Source of the DNA: Aquipseudomonas alcaligenes MRY13-0052
Lineage (GTDB): Bacteria; Pseudomonadota; Gammaproteobacteria; Pseudomonadales; Pseudomonadaceae
Length of the DNA: 64,000 nucleotides
Reading direction: 5' to 3'
Assembly: GCA_000474255.1 (NCBI GenBank)
Contig: BATO01000002.1
Coordinates: forward strand, 124,001 to 188,000
Shown: positions 19,443 through 29,071 of the stretch, piece after piece
How the letters are laid out: each line of letters starts with the position of its first letter
How positions within the stretch are numbered: position 1 is the stretch's first letter
Notes under the pieces: generated by a model
Told to the model about the DNA's origin: nothing
Seen by the model: only the letters and a program-made list of their open reading frames with translations
The model's database searches: none
Position numbers and translations under genes: made by a program

Positions 19443-21095
19443 TCAGAAGGCGCGCACCACCTGGGCCCAGACGCGCGGCGTGCGCTCCACGTCGCTCTCG
19501 GCTGCGGCGTTGCCCAGCTTCCAGGCCGCCACGGCATTGACCTGCCAGCCATGGGCCGCCCACAGGGCACCGAAGCCGGCGCCGGAGAGGCTGCGGTGGT
19601 TGTCGTCCGAGGTCCAGGCGTCCTTGTTCAGGCGCACTTCGCCGTGGTCGACGAAGGTGGACAGCTGCCAGGCCTCGGTGAGGGCGTAGCGCAGCTCGAC
19701 GTTGGCCAGCCAGCCCTGATCGCCCGAGGCCTCGCCCTGGGGGTAGGCGCGCACGCCATAGGCGCCGCCCAGGTAAAGCTTCTCGGAGCTGTCCAGGTTG
19801 CCGTCGGCCCACTGGCCCTGGAGCTGGGTATAGAGGCTGAAGCGGTCGCTCAGGCGCTGCAGGCGCACCAGGCTGGGGTTGAGCTTGTGGAAGCGGCCAC
19901 GGGTGCCGGCGGTGGCGTCGTCGGTGCGCTGGGCCTGGGCGCCGTCGAGGGTCAGGCTGCCCTGGCTCCAGCCGAGGGCGAAGCTGTTGATGCCGCCGCC
20001 GAGCAGGTCGTCACGGCTGTTGCCGTTGAGGGTGACGGTGACGACGCGGGCGTGCTTGTCGCTCTTCTCGTCGAACAGGTCGATGTCGTCCTTCAGGCGC
20101 TTGTCGTCGAACTGCAGCTGGGTGAACAGGCTGAAGTCCCGCGAGCGCACCAGTGGCTGGATGGCGTAGACGCTGGCGATGCGCGCGTTGCCGTGGGCGC
20201 GCAGGTCCTCGAAGTCCTTGCCCAGCTCGTAGTCCATGTCCGAGTAGGCGACGCCGAACTGGGTGGCCCAGGGGCCGAGCGGCAACTGGTAGGCCACGCG
20301 GCCGTAGTGCTGGTCCTCGTCACTGCCCATGGCCCGCAGGCTGAGGCGGTCGCCGAGGTTGAGCGGGTTGTTCAGGTTCAGGGTGCCGCCCAGGCGGTAC
20401 TGACCGACGAAGCGGTTGCCGTAGTTGTCCATGTCCACCGAGCCGGTGACCAGCGGGGACTTCTGCAGCCCCACCAGCAGGTCGGTGGTGCCGGTGCTGG
20501 CACCAGGGCGCAGGGTGGACTTCACCTCCACGCCGGGGGTGTCCTGCAGCAGCAGCAGGCTGCGCTCCAGGGGCTGGCCCTGCACCGCATCACCGGCTTT
20601 CAGTGCGGCCAGCGGCGCCAGCGCGCTGCCACCCAGGCCTACCGGGTTGTCGACGCGGACCTCACCGTAGCGCCCTTCCAGCACGGCGATCTTCACCACC
20701 CCGCCGTCGATCTCCTGGGCCGGCAGGTAGGCACGCGCCAGGGGGTAACCCTGTTCGCGGTAACGCCGGGTGATGCGGTTGGCGGCCGCCTGCAATTGAC
20801 CAACACTGAGTTCCTTGCCGGGCAGGTCGGCCAACAGGCCCAACAGCTCGTCGCTGCCCAGCGCGCTGTTGCCTTCCAGGGTGAAACCATTGACCTGTAG
20901 GCGCGGACCGGCCTCGGCCGACGGGTCGGCGGGCGTGTCCGGGAGGTTGATCGGCAGGGACTGCCGGGGACTCAGTTGCAGGGGCTGCTGGTCGAGGCCT
21001 TGCTGCACCTGGCCGGCATCCGGAGCGGTGGCGGCGGAGACGGACAGGCTGAGCAGTGAGGCGGCAAGGCCGGCCAGCACGGGAGTCGAACGCAT
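19443..21095 (-). CDS. Two-partner secretion outer-membrane transporter (ShlB/FhaC/HecB family)
   Basis: A 550-residue TpsB protein that exports the adjacent exoprotein through its 16-strand beta-barrel. Layout: signal peptide (to about SVSAA), an extended N-terminal linker rich in Gln and Pro, two POTRA domains (LQVNGFTLEGNSALGSDEL; then VVKIAVLEGRYGEVRV), and the barrel with the family VDMDNYGNRFVGQYR segment near residue 230, ending in a C-terminal Phe (VWAQVVRAF) as barrel proteins do. Its ATG lies two bases after the stop of the exoprotein gene, so translation is coupled in the order tpsA-tpsB. No extra lipid-anchoring or enzyme domain is present. Confidence 0.94.
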   Translation of the reverse strand: MRSTPVLAGLAASLLSLSVSAATAPDAGQVQQGLDQQPLQLSPRQSLPINLPDTPADPSAEAGPRLQVNGFTLEGNSALGSDELLGLLADLPGKELSVGQLQAAANRITRRYREQGYPLARAYLPAQEIDGGVVKIAVLEGRYGEVRVDNPVGLGGSALAPLAALKAGDAVQGQPLERSLLLLQDTPGVEVKSTLRPGASTGTTDLLVGLQKSPLVTGSVDMDNYGNRFVGQYRLGGTLNLNNPLNLGDRLSLRAMGSDEDQHYGRVAYQLPLGPWATQFGVAYSDMDYELGKDFEDLRAHGNARIASVYAIQPLVRSRDFSLFTQLQFDDKRLKDDIDLFDEKSDKHARVVTVTLNGNSRDDLLGGGINSFALGWSQGSLTLDGAQAQRTDDATAGTRGRFHKLNPSLVRLQRLSDRFSLYTQLQGQWADGNLDSSEKLYLGGAYGVRAYPQGEASGDQGWLANVELRYALTEAWQLSTFVDHGEVRLNKDAWTSDDNHRSLSGAGFGALWAAHGWQVNAVAAWKLGNAAAESDVERTPRVWAQVVRAF

Positions 21096-21097
21096 CT

Positions 21098-24000
21098 TCA
21101 GATTCCTTCGGGAAGACGAATGCCGTTGTTGACGAGGTTGAGCTGCGCGCCGAACTCGGCCGGTGCGAATAGAGCTGGGGTGACCACCACCAGCGGTCGC
21201 TCGGTTTCGTTGCCGGGTTGCTTGCCGGTCATCTGCGCGGCAGGCACGCGCGGGTCAGTGACGGTGCTGACGGGCAGCGTCCCGGTGACGGTGAGCATGC
21301 CGTCAACGTAGGTGATGTCGTAGTTGCCCAGGCCGGTGCCCTGGGCGTTGCTGGCGACGATGGCGTAGTTGCCGGCCGTGGCCCCGGCCCCGGCACCACC
21401 GCTGTTCAGGCTGACGCCGCTGATCTGGTCGCCGGCCACCAGACCCGCACTGGAGAAGCCACTGAGGCTCGCCACCTGGCCGGCGGTCTTGCTGGCATTG
21501 CCGGCGGTGATGGCCAGCGCGGCCCTGTCGATGGTGAGGGTACCGTTGCCGTAGGTGATGTCGTAGTTGCCCAGCCCGCTGCCCTGGGCGTTGCTGGCAA
21601 CGATGGCGTAGTTGCCGACGCCAGCATTGAACACCGACCCCAGGCTGGTGAGATCCACACCGCTGACCTGGTCACCCGCGATCAGGCCCGAGGTGCTGAA
21701 GCCGCTCAGCGAGGCCGTCTGGCCGTAGGTCTTGCTGGCATTGCTGGCGGTGATGGTCAGCGCTGCCTTGTCGATGGTCAGGGTGCCGGCGAGCATCTCG
21801 ATGTCATAGCCGAACTGGCTGGAATAGAGCCCGCTCGCGCGCAGGTTGGCGCCAGTGTAGGTGCCGGCGTTGGCGCTGCTGGCGGTGTAGAGGGCGCTGC
21901 CGCCGACCAGGGCCGGGTCGTAGCCGATGGGGAACACCAGGGCACCCGTGCTGCTGGTGGCGGTGCCGTCGTAGGTCTTGCTGGCATTGCCGACGTTGAC
22001 GCTGAGGGCGGTCATGAAGCTGCGCAGCAGCGGTGCGCTGTGGCCCTCGTACATGCGCCAGGTGGCACCCGTGCCGCCGGCGTCGTCGATGCTCCAGCCG
22101 GCCGCCACAAAGGGCGCCAGGGTGGTGAGCTGGGTGCTGGTCAACCCCGATACGCCCGAGGCATTGCCGGCCCCGACGCCCTGTGCCAGGCCGCTGGTGG
22201 TGGTGTTCCAGAAACTGCCGGTGGCGGTGCCGGCATTGCTGCCCACCAGGCCGCCGACCGCGCCGACGCTGGAGCTGGCCGTGCCCGTGGAATAAACACG
22301 CAGCAGGCTGCCGTCGTTGAACCCGACCAGGCCGCCCGCCGTGGCGCTGCCCTGGGCGCTGCCGGTGGCGTAGCTGTCGCGGAGGATGCCGGTGCTGGTG
22401 TTGCTGCCCGCCAGGCCGCCGCCATTGAGACCGCCGCTGGCACTGCCTGTGGCCAGGGACTCGCTGAGGGTGCCGGCGTTGGTGCCGACCAGGGCGCCGA
22501 CGTTGCCCGTACCGATGGCGCTGGTGTCGCTGCTGACCCGCTCGATCACACCGGCCGATGCGTTGTAGCCCACCAGGGCGCCGGTGTAAGTACCGCCGAC
22601 CACACTGCCGCCCACCAGGTTGAGGTTGCCGACATAACCGGCGTTGTAGCCGAACAGGCCGCTGTAGGTGCTGCCGGGGCGATTGATGGCCAGGCCGCTG
22701 ATGCGGTGCCCCTGCCCGTCGAGCCGGCCGGTGAAGGGGTTGGCCAGGCTGCCGATGGAGAGGAAGCCGGTGCCGCTGTTCCACAGCGCACTGCTGGAGG
22801 CGTCGATGTCGTTCGCCAGGACGAAGCGGCTGCCCGCCAGGCTGGTGGAGGCCAGCCCCTGGAGCCCATAGACGTCGGCGATGCGGTACGGGGTGGCGGC
22901 GCTACCGTCCCCGGCCAGGGCCCGTATGAAGGTGGCGCTGGGGCTGAGGCGGAAGTCGGTTACGTTGAAACTCGGCAGGCTGGCCGCCACCTGGTTCCAG
23001 GTGCCGCCGGTGAGATTCAGCACGCCGAGGTTGACGCCCCCGTTGCTGGTCGCGGTGCCGGCAGCAAACAGGGTCAGGCTGCCGTTGGCGGCGTCGATGC
23101 CATCACCCAGGAGGATGTTGCCGCTGTTGCTGGTGCTGAGGGTCAGCCCGGCGTTGTCGCCCCAGGTCAGACGGTCGGCCACGCCGAGGTTGCCAGCCGC
23201 CGACAGCTGGCGGGTACCGCTGATGCCGAAGGCACCGCCGCTGTCGAGGCTCAACAGCCCGCCGGAGCCGAGGTCGGTGTCCAGGCTGTAGCTGGCGGGA
23301 GTGGCGCTCAGGTAGAGGCCATAGCCGGTATCGGTGAGACCGCCGAAGTCGGAGAGCGCGAGGAAGCCCAGGTCGCTGTCGGCGTAGCTGCCCCGAGCGG
23401 CCAGGTAGCGGCTGCGGGTTGCCGTGAGGCTGCCCTGCCCGGTCACCAGGCGCATGGCCGAGGCATAGATGTCCAGGCCCTGGATACCGAGGTAGCCGAC
23501 ACGATCACTGAACGCGGCACCCTGGCTGGAACCACCCTCCAGGTAGGTGAGCGTGCCATTGCTGTCGAACCGGCTGGCTTCTCCAAGGACGTAGTAGTAG
23601 CCGTTCGCCCCAGTGGAGGCGCTGCCGATCAGTTGCCCACCCGACACGGCACTGACGGTGGCGCCAGCGAGTGCCGTGCTGCCGGCGTCGCTGAACACCC
23701 GGCCGCTCACGGCGTTGGGTGTGGTGCTGTAGCGCCATTGCAGATACGGATAGAGGTTGGTGCCGATGCCCCAGATCGAGGAGGCGAAACCGGCCGGCAG
23801 GCTGCCCTGCAACTGGGCGGTGGTGCGTCCGGTGATTCCAGCCGCCACACCACCGGCGCTGCCCAGCGTCTGGCCGCTGGTCTGGATGTCCCAGTAGGCG
23901 TTGGTGATGGCACTGCTGCCACCGTTGTTGTAGCCGGCGAAGCCGCCCATCTGGCTGCCGCCGGCGACGTAGCCGGTGGAGTAGCTGTTGCCGATGGTGC

Positions 24001-27000
24001 CGTTGACGAAGTTGACCCCGACGAAGCCGCCGATGTTGCTGGCGGAGCCTTGGCCGATTACCGCGCCGGTGGCGTAGGAGTCGGTGATGCTGCCTTCGTT
24101 ATGGCCGACGAAACCGCCGATGGGGCCCGCAGCCGCCCTCACCGTGCCAGTGGCGTAGGACTGGCTGATGGAACCGCCATCGCCGCTGTAGCCGTTGGCT
24201 CCGACCAGCCCACCGACATAGCCGAGGCCGTTGTTCGGGTTGGTGCCGGTCACATTGCCGGTGGCATAGGCGCGCGTGATGCTGCCGCCGTTGAAATTGA
24301 AGCCGACCAGGCCGCCGATCTGGTAGCCGGCGCCGGTGACGTTGCCACTGGCGGAGGCATCGGCGATGGCGCCGCCGTCGTTGGTGCCCACCAGCCCACC
24401 GGTATTGGCCTCGCCAGTGCTGGTGCCGCTGACGGTGGTGCTGGCTGATGCGCTGCCAAGGGTCCCGCCCGTCATGTAGCCGACCAGCGCACCGACACCG
24501 TCGTTGCCGGTGACACTGCCGCCCACCAGCTTGACGTTGGCCAGGGTTGCGCCGGAGGTGTAGCCGAACAGGCCCACGTAGTTGGTGCTCGCCCGGTTGA
24601 TGGCCAGGCCGCTGAGGCCGAAGCCCTGTCCATTGAAGCTGCCGGTGAAGCTGCCGGTGTCGCTGCCCAGGGGCTTGAAGCCCGATGCACCCCAGACATC
24701 GCCGTAGTAACCGTTGCCGCCGGCAGCAAGCGCGGCGCCCAGGTCGAGGGAGGTGCCGAGCCGGTAGTTGCCGGCCAGGTTCGTGCCGATCAGTTGCAAG
24801 GCATGGGGGGTGTACACCGCGGTGGAGTACTCGCTGCGCAGCATCGGCCGGGTATCACCCTCGAACATCACCCAGGTGTTGGCGAAGTCGAAGCCGTTGT
24901 AGGTGGACTGGGTGCGGGCATTGGCCGAAGTGATGGCGGTGCCACCGCTGGCGCTGCTGGCCTGCCCGGTGCTGTTCACGTCCCAGTAGCTGTTGGCGAA
25001 GGTGATGGTGGACAGGAAGGTGCCGCCGATCAGGCCGCCCGTGGCGGTGTAGCCCTGGACCCGGCCGCTGGCGTAGGTGTTGGTCAGGGTCGCCGAGTCG
25101 AAGACATTGCCCACCAGCCCGCCGGCGAAGGCGCTGCTGTTGCTGATGGTGCCGGTCACCGACCCCGTGGAATAGGCATCGGCCAGGGTGCCGTTCTGCA
25201 CAGTGCCGGCCAGACCGCCCACGTTGTTCAGGCCCGTCACGCTGGCGGTCGAGGACGCCCCCTGCAGCGTGCCATTGGTGACCTGGCCGACCAGGCCGCC
25301 GACGTTGGAGCCGTTGCCCAGCACCGAGCCGGTGACGTGGATGCCCGACAGCGTGCCGCTGAGGGAACCGCTGATGGCGCCGACGGTGATATTGCCGGTG
25401 ATGGCGGCATTGGACAGGGTCAGGTCGCGCACCTGCCCGCTGACGGCCTGGAACAGGCCCACGTTGTTCTCGGAACCACGGGCGATGGTGAGGCCATCCA
25501 CGGCGTGACCGAGGCCGGTGAAGGTGCCGCTGAAGCCTTGCAGCGGCGCGAAGCCCTGGCCGCCGTTCCAGGTGCGCGTGGCGCTGGCGTCCAGGTCGGT
25601 GGCGAGGGCGTAGTTGCCACTGGCACCGACACCCTGCAAACCGGCGAGGTCATGGATCAGGGTGTAGCTGGTGCCCCCCAGGCTGAGGCTGGCGTTGCTG
25701 CCCGACAGGGTGACGCGGGCGCCGCTGCCCAGCCGGTAGCCGTTGCCGTAGACCAGCGAGAGCCCCGCGTTGGTGCCGGTGGCGGTGATGTCCTTGTTGA
25801 TGATGACGCTGCCGGCGGCGTTCAGCGTCAGGGTGGTGTCGGCGCTCCAGCTGATGGGCGCATCGACGGTGATGTTGCCGGCCTGGCTGCCACCGACTCC
25901 GGTGGTCACCGTTACCCCGGTGCTGGCCAGGGCGTTGGTCAGGGTGTTGACGTTGAGCACGCTGTCGTTGGCGTTGCCGTTGAAGCCACCCATGCCGGTG
26001 CTGCCGGCATTGGAAATGGTCACGTTGTAGGGGTCGATCAGCCATTCGCCGGTCTTGCCCTTGCCGGGCTTGGCCAGGGTGGTGACCTTCACGTCATCGG
26101 CAACCTGCACGTGGGCACCGCTGGTCTCGATGAAACCACCATTGCCGCCGTTCGCGGCACTGGCATCGAGGGTGCCAGCCACCTTGACCACGCCGCCGTC
26201 GAAGTCGCCCATGAGCATGATCTTGCCGTTCTTCTCGCCCAGGGTGCGGGCCTCGATCACGCCGGTGTTGTTGACCACGGTCTTGAGCAGCGCATCGCCG
26301 GCATCGGCCGTGAGCAGCACCTTGCCGCCGTCGGCGCGGATCAGCTTGTGGTTCTCCACCAGCGCATCCGCTGCGGCGCCGTCCACCTGGACGTTGAGCA
26401 GGCCGTCGCCGGCAAAGTCCAGGGTCACGGCATTGCCGGCCGCCAGGGCCACGCTGCCCTGCTGGGCGACGATCACCCCCTGGTTGCTGACGGTGCCCCC
26501 CAGCAGCGCCACGGCGCCACCATCGGCTGCGGTGAGGGTGCCCTGGTTGACCACGGCCGCCGGCGTGCCGTCGCCCTTGAAGCGGTAGTTGCCGCGTTCG
26601 AAATCCTGCGGGTCGATGTCGAGGGTCGAGGCCACCAGGCCGCCGACCTGGACCTGGGCACCGCTGCCGAACAGCACGCCATTGGGGTTGACCAGGAAGA
26701 CCCGGCCGTTGGCATCCAGCTGGCCCATGATCTTCGAGCCGTCGCTGCCCACCACGCGGTTGAGGGCGATGGAATCACTGCCGGGCTGGTTGAAGGTCAC
26801 CCGCTTGCCGGCGCCGATGTCGAAGCTCTGCCAGTTGATCGCCAGCTTGTTGCTGGACTGGTCGATGACCATCTGCTGGGCGTTGGGCTGGCTGATAGCG
26901 CCACTGCCGGAAACCACCTGGCCGCCGGTCGGCAGGTCGGCCGCCAGGCCCGCCACCGGGGCCAGCAGCGCACACGCCAGGACCGCGCCGGAGCCAGCCT

Positions 27001-27079
27001 TGCGTCTCCGGGCATGCTCATCGGCGACACACCAGGCGCGCAGACGGGGATTCCAGACCAGCGAGAAGGCTCGATTCAT
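21098..27079 (-). CDS. Two-partner secretion exoprotein (filamentous-haemagglutinin/adhesin type)
   Basis: A 1993-residue TpsA protein. N-terminal extended signal peptide region (MNRAFSLVWNPRLRAWCVADE, about 50 residues), then the TPS secretion domain with NPNGVLFGSGAQVQVGG near residue 130 and the haemagglutinin-like GEWLIDPYNVTI segment near 340. Next come long blocks of GLUG-type repeats (GGLVG-x-N, YATGxV) between about 540 and 1120 and again between about 1480 and 1660. They are separated by a small Cna/carboxypeptidase-regulatory-like segment (VSGRVFSDAGSTALAGATVS) near 1125. Three MBG/YDG-type repeats (KTYDGT, KTYGQT, KTAGQV) precede the C-terminus. No toxin or nuclease domain is visible at the end, so an adhesin or biofilm matrix protein is the best inference. 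AAAGGA precedes the ATG by eight bases. Confidence 0.93.
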   Translation of the reverse strand: MNRAFSLVWNPRLRAWCVADEHARRRKAGSGAVLACALLAPVAGLAADLPTGGQVVSGSGAISQPNAQQMVIDQSSNKLAINWQSFDIGAGKRVTFNQPGSDSIALNRVVGSDGSKIMGQLDANGRVFLVNPNGVLFGSGAQVQVGGLVASTLDIDPQDFERGNYRFKGDGTPAAVVNQGTLTAADGGAVALLGGTVSNQGVIVAQQGSVALAAGNAVTLDFAGDGLLNVQVDGAAADALVENHKLIRADGGKVLLTADAGDALLKTVVNNTGVIEARTLGEKNGKIMLMGDFDGGVVKVAGTLDASAANGGNGGFIETSGAHVQVADDVKVTTLAKPGKGKTGEWLIDPYNVTISNAGSTGMGGFNGNANDSVLNVNTLTNALASTGVTVTTGVGGSQAGNITVDAPISWSADTTLTLNAAGSVIINKDITATGTNAGLSLVYGNGYRLGSGARVTLSGSNASLSLGGTSYTLIHDLAGLQGVGASGNYALATDLDASATRTWNGGQGFAPLQGFSGTFTGLGHAVDGLTIARGSENNVGLFQAVSGQVRDLTLSNAAITGNITVGAISGSLSGTLSGIHVTGSVLGNGSNVGGLVGQVTNGTLQGASSTASVTGLNNVGGLAGTVQNGTLADAYSTGSVTGTISNSSAFAGGLVGNVFDSATLTNTYASGRVQGYTATGGLIGGTFLSTITFANSYWDVNSTGQASSASGGTAITSANARTQSTYNGFDFANTWVMFEGDTRPMLRSEYSTAVYTPHALQLIGTNLAGNYRLGTSLDLGAALAAGGNGYYGDVWGASGFKPLGSDTGSFTGSFNGQGFGLSGLAINRASTNYVGLFGYTSGATLANVKLVGGSVTGNDGVGALVGYMTGGTLGSASASTTVSGTSTGEANTGGLVGTNDGGAIADASASGNVTGAGYQIGGLVGFNFNGGSITRAYATGNVTGTNPNNGLGYVGGLVGANGYSGDGGSISQSYATGTVRAAAGPIGGFVGHNEGSITDSYATGAVIGQGSASNIGGFVGVNFVNGTIGNSYSTGYVAGGSQMGGFAGYNNGGSSAITNAYWDIQTSGQTLGSAGGVAAGITGRTTAQLQGSLPAGFASSIWGIGTNLYPYLQWRYSTTPNAVSGRVFSDAGSTALAGATVSAVSGGQLIGSASTGANGYYYVLGEASRFDSNGTLTYLEGGSSQGAAFSDRVGYLGIQGLDIYASAMRLVTGQGSLTATRSRYLAARGSYADSDLGFLALSDFGGLTDTGYGLYLSATPASYSLDTDLGSGGLLSLDSGGAFGISGTRQLSAAGNLGVADRLTWGDNAGLTLSTSNSGNILLGDGIDAANGSLTLFAAGTATSNGGVNLGVLNLTGGTWNQVAASLPSFNVTDFRLSPSATFIRALAGDGSAATPYRIADVYGLQGLASTSLAGSRFVLANDIDASSSALWNSGTGFLSIGSLANPFTGRLDGQGHRISGLAINRPGSTYSGLFGYNAGYVGNLNLVGGSVVGGTYTGALVGYNASAGVIERVSSDTSAIGTGNVGALVGTNAGTLSESLATGSASGGLNGGGLAGSNTSTGILRDSYATGSAQGSATAGGLVGFNDGSLLRVYSTGTASSSVGAVGGLVGSNAGTATGSFWNTTTSGLAQGVGAGNASGVSGLTSTQLTTLAPFVAAGWSIDDAGGTGATWRMYEGHSAPLLRSFMTALSVNVGNASKTYDGTATSSTGALVFPIGYDPALVGGSALYTASSANAGTYTGANLRASGLYSSQFGYDIEMLAGTLTIDKAALTITASNASKTYGQTASLSGFSTSGLIAGDQVSGVDLTSLGSVFNAGVGNYAIVASNAQGSGLGNYDITYGNGTLTIDRAALAITAGNASKTAGQVASLSGFSSAGLVAGDQISGVSLNSGGAGAGATAGNYAIVASNAQGTGLGNYDITYVDGMLTVTGTLPVSTVTDPRVPAAQMTGKQPGNETERPLVVVTPALFAPAEFGAQLNLVNNGIRLPEGI
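21290..21990 (-). repeat. MBG/YDG-domain direct repeats within the exoprotein gene
   Basis: Three tandem units of about 240 bases encode related domains. The two nearest the 3' end are almost identical over stretches such as GTAGGTGATGTCGTAGTTGC (plus strand, at 21305 and 21548) and TGCCCTGGGCGTTGCTGG. Such repeats can change in number by recombination. Confidence 0.8.
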
Positions 27080-27192
27080 GACAGCAGTCCTTTGACGGCA
27101 AGAAGGGCTCGAGAAAGCCGCCGCTGTATATCACGGCGACTTTTACCTAGGAATTGGCTGTCAGGAATTTTTTACATCATGAATTTTTGGCG

Positions 27193-28767
27193 TCAGCTGA
27201 TTGACTCGAATGCCCGTATCTCGTCCGCCATCACCCGGTTGCGCCCGGCCTGCTTGGCCTGGTAGAGCAGCTCGTCCGCGCGCTTGAGCACGTCCTGCAC
27301 GCTGCGCCCGCCTCGGGGTGACCAGTGCACCACACCGAGGGAAACGGTGATCTGCCCCACCGGGTCGATCGGGGTGGCCTCCTGCCGGGCGCGGAAGCGC
27401 TCGGCCACCTCTGCTGCCGTGCGCAGGGGCGCCTCGGGCAGCAGCAGGATGAACTCCTCGCCGCCGACACGGCACGGCAGGTCCCGCTCCCGACAGCTCT
27501 GGCGCAGCAGGTCGGCGAACTGGCGTAGCACATCGTCACCCGTGTCGTGGCCGAAGGTGTCGTTGACCCGCTTGAAGTGGTCGATGTCCAGGCTGATCAC
27601 GGAGAACGGCGTGCCCAGGCGCTGCCAGGCCTGCAAGCGCTCCTCCATGGCGCGGCGGTTGGCCAGCCCGGTGAGCGGATCGCTCTTGGCCTGCTGGTCC
27701 AGTTGGCCGAGCTTGGCCCGGGTGACCTCCAGCCCGGCCAGCAGCGCCTGCTTGATCATCCAGGCCTCGGCATACCAGGCTTTCACCCGCAGGGCCTTCT
27801 CCGCGCGCTCGGGCTGCGCGGCGCTCTCGGCCAGTTGCCGCAGCGGGCGGCTGATGCGCGCGGAAATCCACAGGATCAGCCCGATGCCCAGCAGGCTCAT
27901 GGGCAGCAGGCCGGCGAGCAGGCGCTTCATCAACTCCTCCAGCGCCGCCTGGGCTGCAGCCAGGGGCTGCTGCGCCACCACGCCCCAGCCACTCAGCGGC
28001 ACGCTGGCGTAGCCGGCCAGCATCTCCACGCCCCGTGTGTTGACCGCCTGCATGGCGCCGCTCTCGCCCTTGAGCACCGCATCGACGATGGGGTTGGCGC
28101 CCAGGCGCTCGCCAACGCGGCTGGCGTCGGGGTGGAACAGCACCTTGCGGTCCGGGTCCACCAGGTAGACGTTGGACGCGTCATGGTGGAAGTGCTGGCT
28201 GACCAGCGAATCCAGGGCATTGGGCTTGCCCAGGTAGATGGTGCCGCCGATCAGCCCCCGGTACTGGCCATCGGGGCCCCAGATGGGGTGGGAGACGAAG
28301 ACGATGAGGTTGCCCGCCAGGGAGCGGAACGCCGGGCTGACCATCGCCCGGCGCTGCTGCAGGGCCTCGCGCGAGCGCAGGGCCTGGCCGTTGATGCCCA
28401 AGCTGTCGGGCTTGGAGGCCACCACGGTGCCCTCGGCATCGGCCACCAGCACGGTGTTGAAGCTGTGGTCCTGCGTCAGCAGGCGCTCCGCTTCCAGCGC
28501 CATCTGTTTCGTATCGCCCGGCACGTTGCCCAGCAGGTTGGCGCTGAAGCGCAGGCGCTCCAGGTCACCGGCCAGGTTCTCGTTGATGCTGGCGGCGAGC
28601 TTGGCCGCATAGGCGCGGTTGGCCTCCAGGGCGTTCTGCACCAGCGCCTGGCGCTGGATGCCATAGGTCACCAGCAGGTTGTTGGCCAGCGTCGCCAGGG
28701 TTGCGGCGAGCGCGAACAGCAGGATGAGATTGCGCAGGTTGAGCTTGGGGGGTGGCCCGAACGGCAT
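27193..28767 (-). CDS. Diguanylate cyclase with periplasmic dCache sensor
   Basis: A 524-residue inner-membrane enzyme making cyclic di-GMP. A membrane segment at residues about 12-32 is followed by a periplasmic double-Cache-type sensor (VLVADAEGTVVASKP; VYLVDPDRKVLFHPD), a second membrane segment near 285-305, a short HAMP-like linker (ISRPLRQLAESA) and a GGDEF domain with active GGEEF at 435-439. An inhibitory-site RxxD (RERD, 426-429) precedes it at the standard five-residue distance, so product inhibition is expected. It lies directly upstream of, and in the same direction as, the tpsA-tpsB pair (113 bases between), which suggests, but does not prove, that a small-molecule signal controls adhesin deployment through cyclic di-GMP. 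Confidence 0.92.
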   Translation of the reverse strand: MPFGPPPKLNLRNLILLFALAATLATLANNLLVTYGIQRQALVQNALEANRAYAAKLAASINENLAGDLERLRFSANLLGNVPGDTKQMALEAERLLTQDHSFNTVLVADAEGTVVASKPDSLGINGQALRSREALQQRRAMVSPAFRSLAGNLIVFVSHPIWGPDGQYRGLIGGTIYLGKPNALDSLVSQHFHHDASNVYLVDPDRKVLFHPDASRVGERLGANPIVDAVLKGESGAMQAVNTRGVEMLAGYASVPLSGWGVVAQQPLAAAQAALEELMKRLLAGLLPMSLLGIGLILWISARISRPLRQLAESAAQPERAEKALRVKAWYAEAWMIKQALLAGLEVTRAKLGQLDQQAKSDPLTGLANRRAMEERLQAWQRLGTPFSVISLDIDHFKRVNDTFGHDTGDDVLRQFADLLRQSCRERDLPCRVGGEEFILLLPEAPLRTAAEVAERFRARQEATPIDPVGQITVSLGVVHWSPRGGRSVQDVLKRADELLYQAKQAGRNRVMADEIRAFESIS

Positions 28768-29071
28768 GGGTCATGTCCCGATGGGTCTAGCGCTCAAGGC
28801 GACTGCGATCCTTGCAGCGGGTCCTACGGGCGACGCATCGTCGTGGTGAGCGAGCGGGCTTTGGCCAGGGCCGTCACAGGCCCGTAGAAAAACCCGGGAA
28901 AACGTGTGGATTTTACCCTCCGGGCAAGCTGAAACCAAGGCCGAAACGGCGAGGTGCCATCATATGTGAGCTCCGGGATCGGGCGATACCGCTGTGCCCG
29001 GGGCTGCGCTGGCAGGCTGGAGATGGGGCGCACCGAACCGAGCCGGGCTCGGTGGGTGGGTGCGGAGACTT
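28768..29071. other. Spacer between the cyclase and the TRIC-family gene
   Basis: About 300 bases with no supported gene. It should contain the cyclase promoter; no clear -35/-10 pair was found. A seven-base stem ACCGAGC/GCTCGGT (29037-29053, loop CGG) lies 19 bases past the stop of the TRIC-family gene and lacks a T-run. Confidence 0.4.

Noticed and set aside
21218-27265. Long plus-strand open frames (over 1000 and 800 codons) opposite the exoprotein gene
   Set aside because: They are Gly/Ala/Val-rich mirror frames caused by high GC and the repeats of the real minus-strand gene; no family motifs.
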